In this document: positions 14,622-17,536 of the stretch, one piece after another
Position numbering within the stretch: position 1 is the first letter of the stretch
Layout: each line of letters opens with the position of its first letter
Origin: Fimbriimonas sp.
GTDB lineage: Bacteria > Armatimonadota > Fimbriimonadia > Fimbriimonadales > Fimbriimonadaceae
Direction: 5' to 3'
Length of the DNA stretch: 17,536 nucleotides
NCBI GenBank assembly: GCA_030447945.1
Contig: JAUJNV010000035.1
Coordinates: 1 to 17,536 of the forward strand
Program-made: the position numbers and the translations under genes
Notes under the pieces: generated by a model
Databases searched by the model: none
What the model was told of the DNA's origin: nothing
The model's input: the letters and a program-made list of their open reading frames with translations, nothing else

Positions 14622-15408
14622 ATGTCCCGCTACTGGCGCGTGTACCGCACGTTCTTCACCAGCTCGCTGATACGCGAGATGGAGTTCCGGGCGAACTTCT
14701 TTTCGGCCGTGATGCGGAACCTGATGTGGGTGGGTTTCGTGCTCCTCATCCTGCTCGTCGTGTTCCGCAACACGGCCACGATCGCGGGGTGGGGCCGAGG
14801 CGACGCGTTCGTGCTGGCGGCTACGGTGTTCCTGATGGGCGGCATTCACTCCGCCCTCTTCGCGTCCCTGGCGGAAATTCCGTCGCAGGTGCGGCTGGGC
14901 ACGCTCGATTTCGTGGTCACCAAGCCGATCGACACCCAGTTCTGGGTGAGCGCGCGACGGTTCAACGTCGGTGAGATCGGCACCATCGTCGCCGGCGTGG
15001 CGATGGTGGTTCAGGGCCTCGCCGAAACCGGCCAGACGCCGGAGCCGCTTCAGTGGCTCGGGTACCTGACGCTAACCGGAGCCGCGGTCGTCGTGTTCTA
15101 TGCGTTCAACCTACTCCTCATGACGACCGGGATCTGGCTCGTGCGGGTCGACAATCTGTGGGTGCTCAGCGACACCGTATCCCAAGTCGCGCGGTACCCG
15201 ATCGACATCTACGGCGCCGCCCTTGCCCGGTTCTTCACCTTCCTCGTGCCGCTCGCCTTTTCTCTCCACGATCCCTGCGCGCCAGCTCGTGCGAGGCTTC
15301 GATCCGGCCATGGTCGCCCTGGGCGTTGCTTGGGCATCGGGAGGACTCCTCCTGGCTCGCCGCTTCTGGCGATTCGCCCTGCGGCACTACACGAGCGCCA
15401 GCAGCTAG
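14622..15408 (+). pseudogene. ABC-2 type permease (DUF990-like), one frameshift
   Basis: An inner-membrane permease subunit of about 261 aa with six helices, of the ABC-2 group once called DUF990. The first 212 codons give 'MSRYWRVYRTFFTSSLIREM', 'VFLMGGIHSALFASLAEIP', 'LGTLDFVVTKPIDTQFWVS' and 'YPIDIYGAALARFFTFLVPL'. After the T-run 15258-15261 the frame changes: the following 'LSTIPARQLVRGFDPAM' and 'GGLLLARRFWRFALRHYTS' continue the family in the next frame to TAG at 15408. Removing one T restores 'VPLAFLSTIPAR', the expected sequence. Without the fix the first frame runs on for 946 bp antisense to lptD, which is an artefact. Family members work with a second permease and an ATPase, absent here. 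Its stop shares CTAG with the lptD stop. Confidence 0.85.
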
Positions 15409-17536
15409 AAGCGCCGGCCTGTGCCCGTGCCGATCGGCTGGCCTTGGCGGCCGACGCCGAACGGCGTGTCGAACGGCAGCGCCTTGAGGCGGATCATGAA
15501 CTGCACCTCGCGGCCCGAGCGGAAACCGAACCCTTGATCGATCACCGTCAGGATCGCCTCCGCACAGTGCAGATCGTAGATGAACGAATATTGCTGGGCT
15601 TCGAACCGCTTGAGGAAGCCGTTGTACTGCAGCGCCGCGCTCAGGCGGAGGCGGCCGATCTTCAGGTTATCGATGAGCAGGTTGGCGCTGCTGAGCTGGT
15701 GGCGGTAGCCGTCGTAGCGCAATCCCAAGCTGAAGAGGGTCTCCCCGGGTTGCCAGGTGAAGTCCAGGCGCGCGTTGCTCAGCGTCTCCCGACTCGTGTC
15801 GTAGGTGCCCAGCCCCCGGAACAGCACGTTCCCGTAGGGTCGGTACTCCGCGCGCAGGCCGACCTGCTGAAAGGGGCTCTCCCCTTCCTGCAGATCCTTG
15901 GCGCGGAGGATGTCGTAGCCGGTCTGGGCGGCGATGAGGAAGCTGCGCAGGGGACGGAAGCTGAGGTCCGCGGTGATGAGGTTCGTGCGCCCGGTGCGGT
16001 CGATGTAGAGCGGCGAGAAGCCATAGGGACGCAGGTAGTTGTAGCGGAGGTTCGCCGACGTGTCGTGCCCCAGGCGGTAGCTCATGCCCGTGTTCAGGTT
16101 GAGCGTGTACTGCGCGGTGTCGTCGCTGTAGTACCCCTGCCGGAACCGCCCGCTGACGTCCGTCACAAACCGCCCGGCACCGAATTCGCGTCGGCCCATC
16201 GCCACGTCGAGGTTCGCCCGGCCGACGTGGGGGTCGACGTCCGGCGTCCCGGGCGGCGCCGTGGAGGGTCGACGCTTATTCGGGTCGACGAACTGCCCCA
16301 AAGAGGCCTCCATTCGCAGCGGCAGGACGCGTCCAAAGCGGTCGCCGAATAGTCGCCGCGAGTCTGAGGCCAGCGAGAGGACGGGCGTTCGGTCGCTCGT
16401 GCTGAAGAAGTCCTGAACGTCCCCCACAGGGATCGCGCGCTGGTATTCCAGGTTCGCCGTCGCCCGTCCCACCTCCTGCGTCCCCCGGAAGCGCACGTCC
16501 ATCTGCCGCCGAGTGGTCGTGGTGTCCACCGGATCGAACTGCGTCGAGTCCGTGGGATCCGGCAGGAGGGTCTGGGAAGTGCTTTCGTTCGTGTTGTACG
16601 TGAGGTCAAGGCTCGTGCGCGTGCGCCGACCGATGCTGCGGTTGTCTTGGAGGCTCAGGGTCTGGTTGGCGCTGCCGAAAGCCTCGCTCTCGCTGCTCTG
16701 GCGACTGAGGTTGAGGCGCGTGCTGCCCGATCGCTGGGGGATCTCGAAGGAAGCGCGGGTACCCACAGTCGTGTTGCCCGGAGCGGCCAGATAGTTGTTC
16801 CTCTGGAAGTTGTTGTCCAGGGTCAGGATGAAGTAGCGGAAGATCTGGCGGTGGCGGTTGTCCAACGTCAGCGTGTCGGTACGACCGAAGATGCCGTAGC
16901 CGCTCAGGGCCCCTTCGACGCCCTTGCTCGCGTACGCGTAGCCCAGGCCGAGCCCCAGGCCGAGCTTGCTCATGTACTCCTCGCGGGTCTCGAGGACGTT
17001 GCCTTTTCGCAAGGGGATGCCGTACCGGTACTTCACGTAATACCCCTCGTCCGGACTGCGTCCGACGTCCGGCAGGTAGCGGTACGTCCGGTCGTCCAGG
17101 GGGACGGAAAGGAAAGGGAGGCCAAGGATCGTGCGCCCGAAGATCTTCAGGCGGAAGTTGCGGAAGATCGCCCGCTTCCCGTGGCGCACCACGATGTCGT
17201 CCCCTTCGACGTGATAGTGGGGATCTTCCCGGTTGCACGTCGTGAATCGCCCGCCGAGCGCCCGCGTCTCTCGCCGGTTGCCGAACGACTCCCGGCCGCC
17301 GACGTAGACGCTGTCCTGAACCTGACCTCCCACGGTCTGCGGCGAAAGCTGGGCCTCCGCATTGGTCGCGCGGTACGTCTCGTTGCGGAAGTCGGCGGTG
17401 ACCCGCTCCCCCGCGATCACTTCGTTCGCGCCGATGATCTTCACATCGCCGATGAGGGTGAACACCCGGGTGTCCATATTCCCCTCCGCCTCTTGGGCGA
17501 TGATGTGGTACCCCTCGATCTCGAACTCCGCGCCGC
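15405..17536 (-). CDS. lptD: LPS-assembly protein LptD/OstA, 5' end beyond the window
   Basis: An outer-membrane beta-barrel that inserts lipopolysaccharide into the outer leaflet together with LptE. About 709 codons are inside the window, and the frame stays open to the right edge ('AEFEIEGYHIIAQEAEGN'), so the true start is outside. The part next to the edge is the OstA-like jellyroll ('FTLIGDVKIIGANEVIAGERV' followed by 'TADFRNETYRATNAEAQLS'). From about 100 residues on, many short alternating strands with aromatic ends form the barrel, e.g. 'DEGYYVKYRYGIPLRKGN' and 'YRLGHDTSANLRYNYLRPYG'. It ends in 'GTGRRF', a terminal Phe as barrel proteins often have. No frame break is seen. It implies that the organism makes an LPS-like outer leaflet. 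The stop overlaps the stop of the convergent ABC-2 permease. Confidence 0.85.
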   Translation of the reverse strand, partial: GAEFEIEGYHIIAQEAEGNMDTRVFTLIGDVKIIGANEVIAGERVTADFRNETYRATNAEAQLSPQTVGGQVQDSVYVGGRESFGNRRETRALGGRFTTCNREDPHYHVEGDDIVVRHGKRAIFRNFRLKIFGRTILGLPFLSVPLDDRTYRYLPDVGRSPDEGYYVKYRYGIPLRKGNVLETREEYMSKLGLGLGLGYAYASKGVEGALSGYGIFGRTDTLTLDNRHRQIFRYFILTLDNNFQRNNYLAAPGNTTVGTRASFEIPQRSGSTRLNLSRQSSESEAFGSANQTLSLQDNRSIGRRTRTSLDLTYNTNESTSQTLLPDPTDSTQFDPVDTTTTRRQMDVRFRGTQEVGRATANLEYQRAIPVGDVQDFFSTSDRTPVLSLASDSRRLFGDRFGRVLPLRMEASLGQFVDPNKRRPSTAPPGTPDVDPHVGRANLDVAMGRREFGAGRFVTDVSGRFRQGYYSDDTAQYTLNLNTGMSYRLGHDTSANLRYNYLRPYGFSPLYIDRTGRTNLITADLSFRPLRSFLIAAQTGYDILRAKDLQEGESPFQQVGLRAEYRPYGNVLFRGLGTYDTSRETLSNARLDFTWQPGETLFSLGLRYDGYRHQLSSANLLIDNLKIGRLRLSAALQYNGFLKRFEAQQYSFIYDLHCAEAILTVIDQGFGFRSGREVQFMIRLKALPFDTPFGVGRQGQPIGTGTGRRF

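Noticed and set aside
15262..16352. A 576-aa reading of the ABC-2 permease that continues past 15260
   Set aside because: The extension is antisense to lptD and follows a probable one-base insertion; the real C-terminus is in the neighbouring frame ending at 15408.

Overview
The window is a GC-rich stretch of a bacterial chromosome with densely packed genes on both strands and no sign of phage, plasmid, transposon, CRISPR array, tRNA or rRNA. An outer-membrane LPS-assembly protein (LptD) and a probable lipoprotein point to a cell with two membranes. A pilin-like protein with a 'CPSGG..Y....VG..PTC' tail and several apparently leaderless genes would suit a deep-branching diderm such as Armatimonadota. 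That placement is inference only; nothing here fixes the taxon.

Layout. 1-374 has no recognisable gene but many small hairpins. 375-1577 (+) is a MacB/FtsX-type ABC permease, convergent with a type IV pilin-like gene (1584-1994, -). 2322-4121 (-) is thrS, which lacks the usual N-terminal TGS domain. 4249-4968 (+) is an exported protein of unknown function, divergent from thrS. 6654 down to 4931 (-) is a three-gene unit: S51 peptidase, TlpA-like thioredoxin lipoprotein, and a thioredoxin-fold-like protein without CXXC. 6746-8153 (+) is a broken MATE transporter. 14506 down to 8265 (-) is a co-directional run: GT39-like membrane glycosyltransferase, aldo/keto reductase, double-ACT protein, unknown protein, lysC, and folP with a damaged 5' half. 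14622-15408 (+) is a frameshifted ABC-2 permease. 15405 to the right edge (-) is lptD, cut by the window end.

How the genes relate. lysC (entry to the Lys/Thr/Met pathway) lies close to a stand-alone double-ACT protein that may be a regulatory partner. thrS uses threonine, one product of that pathway, but is a separate transcription unit. The TlpA-like protein and the degenerate thioredoxin-like gene behind it look like a redox pair. LptD, the glycosyltransferase, the pilin and the permeases are envelope functions.

Two observations stand out. First, several transcription units start with a -10-like TANNNT (or CATAAT) element 5-6 nt before the start codon and lack a Shine-Dalgarno sequence, suggesting leaderless mRNAs. 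Second, four neighbouring or nearby genes (S51 peptidase, MATE, folP, ABC-2 permease) carry small indels, several in short homopolymers or a CT repeat, while thrS, lysC, the glycosyltransferase and lptD are clean. Local assembly error explains the simple cases best. The 5' half of folP, with extra segments including a 17-nt direct repeat, could be genuine decay. I did not find a convincing new multi-gene defence or biosynthetic system.
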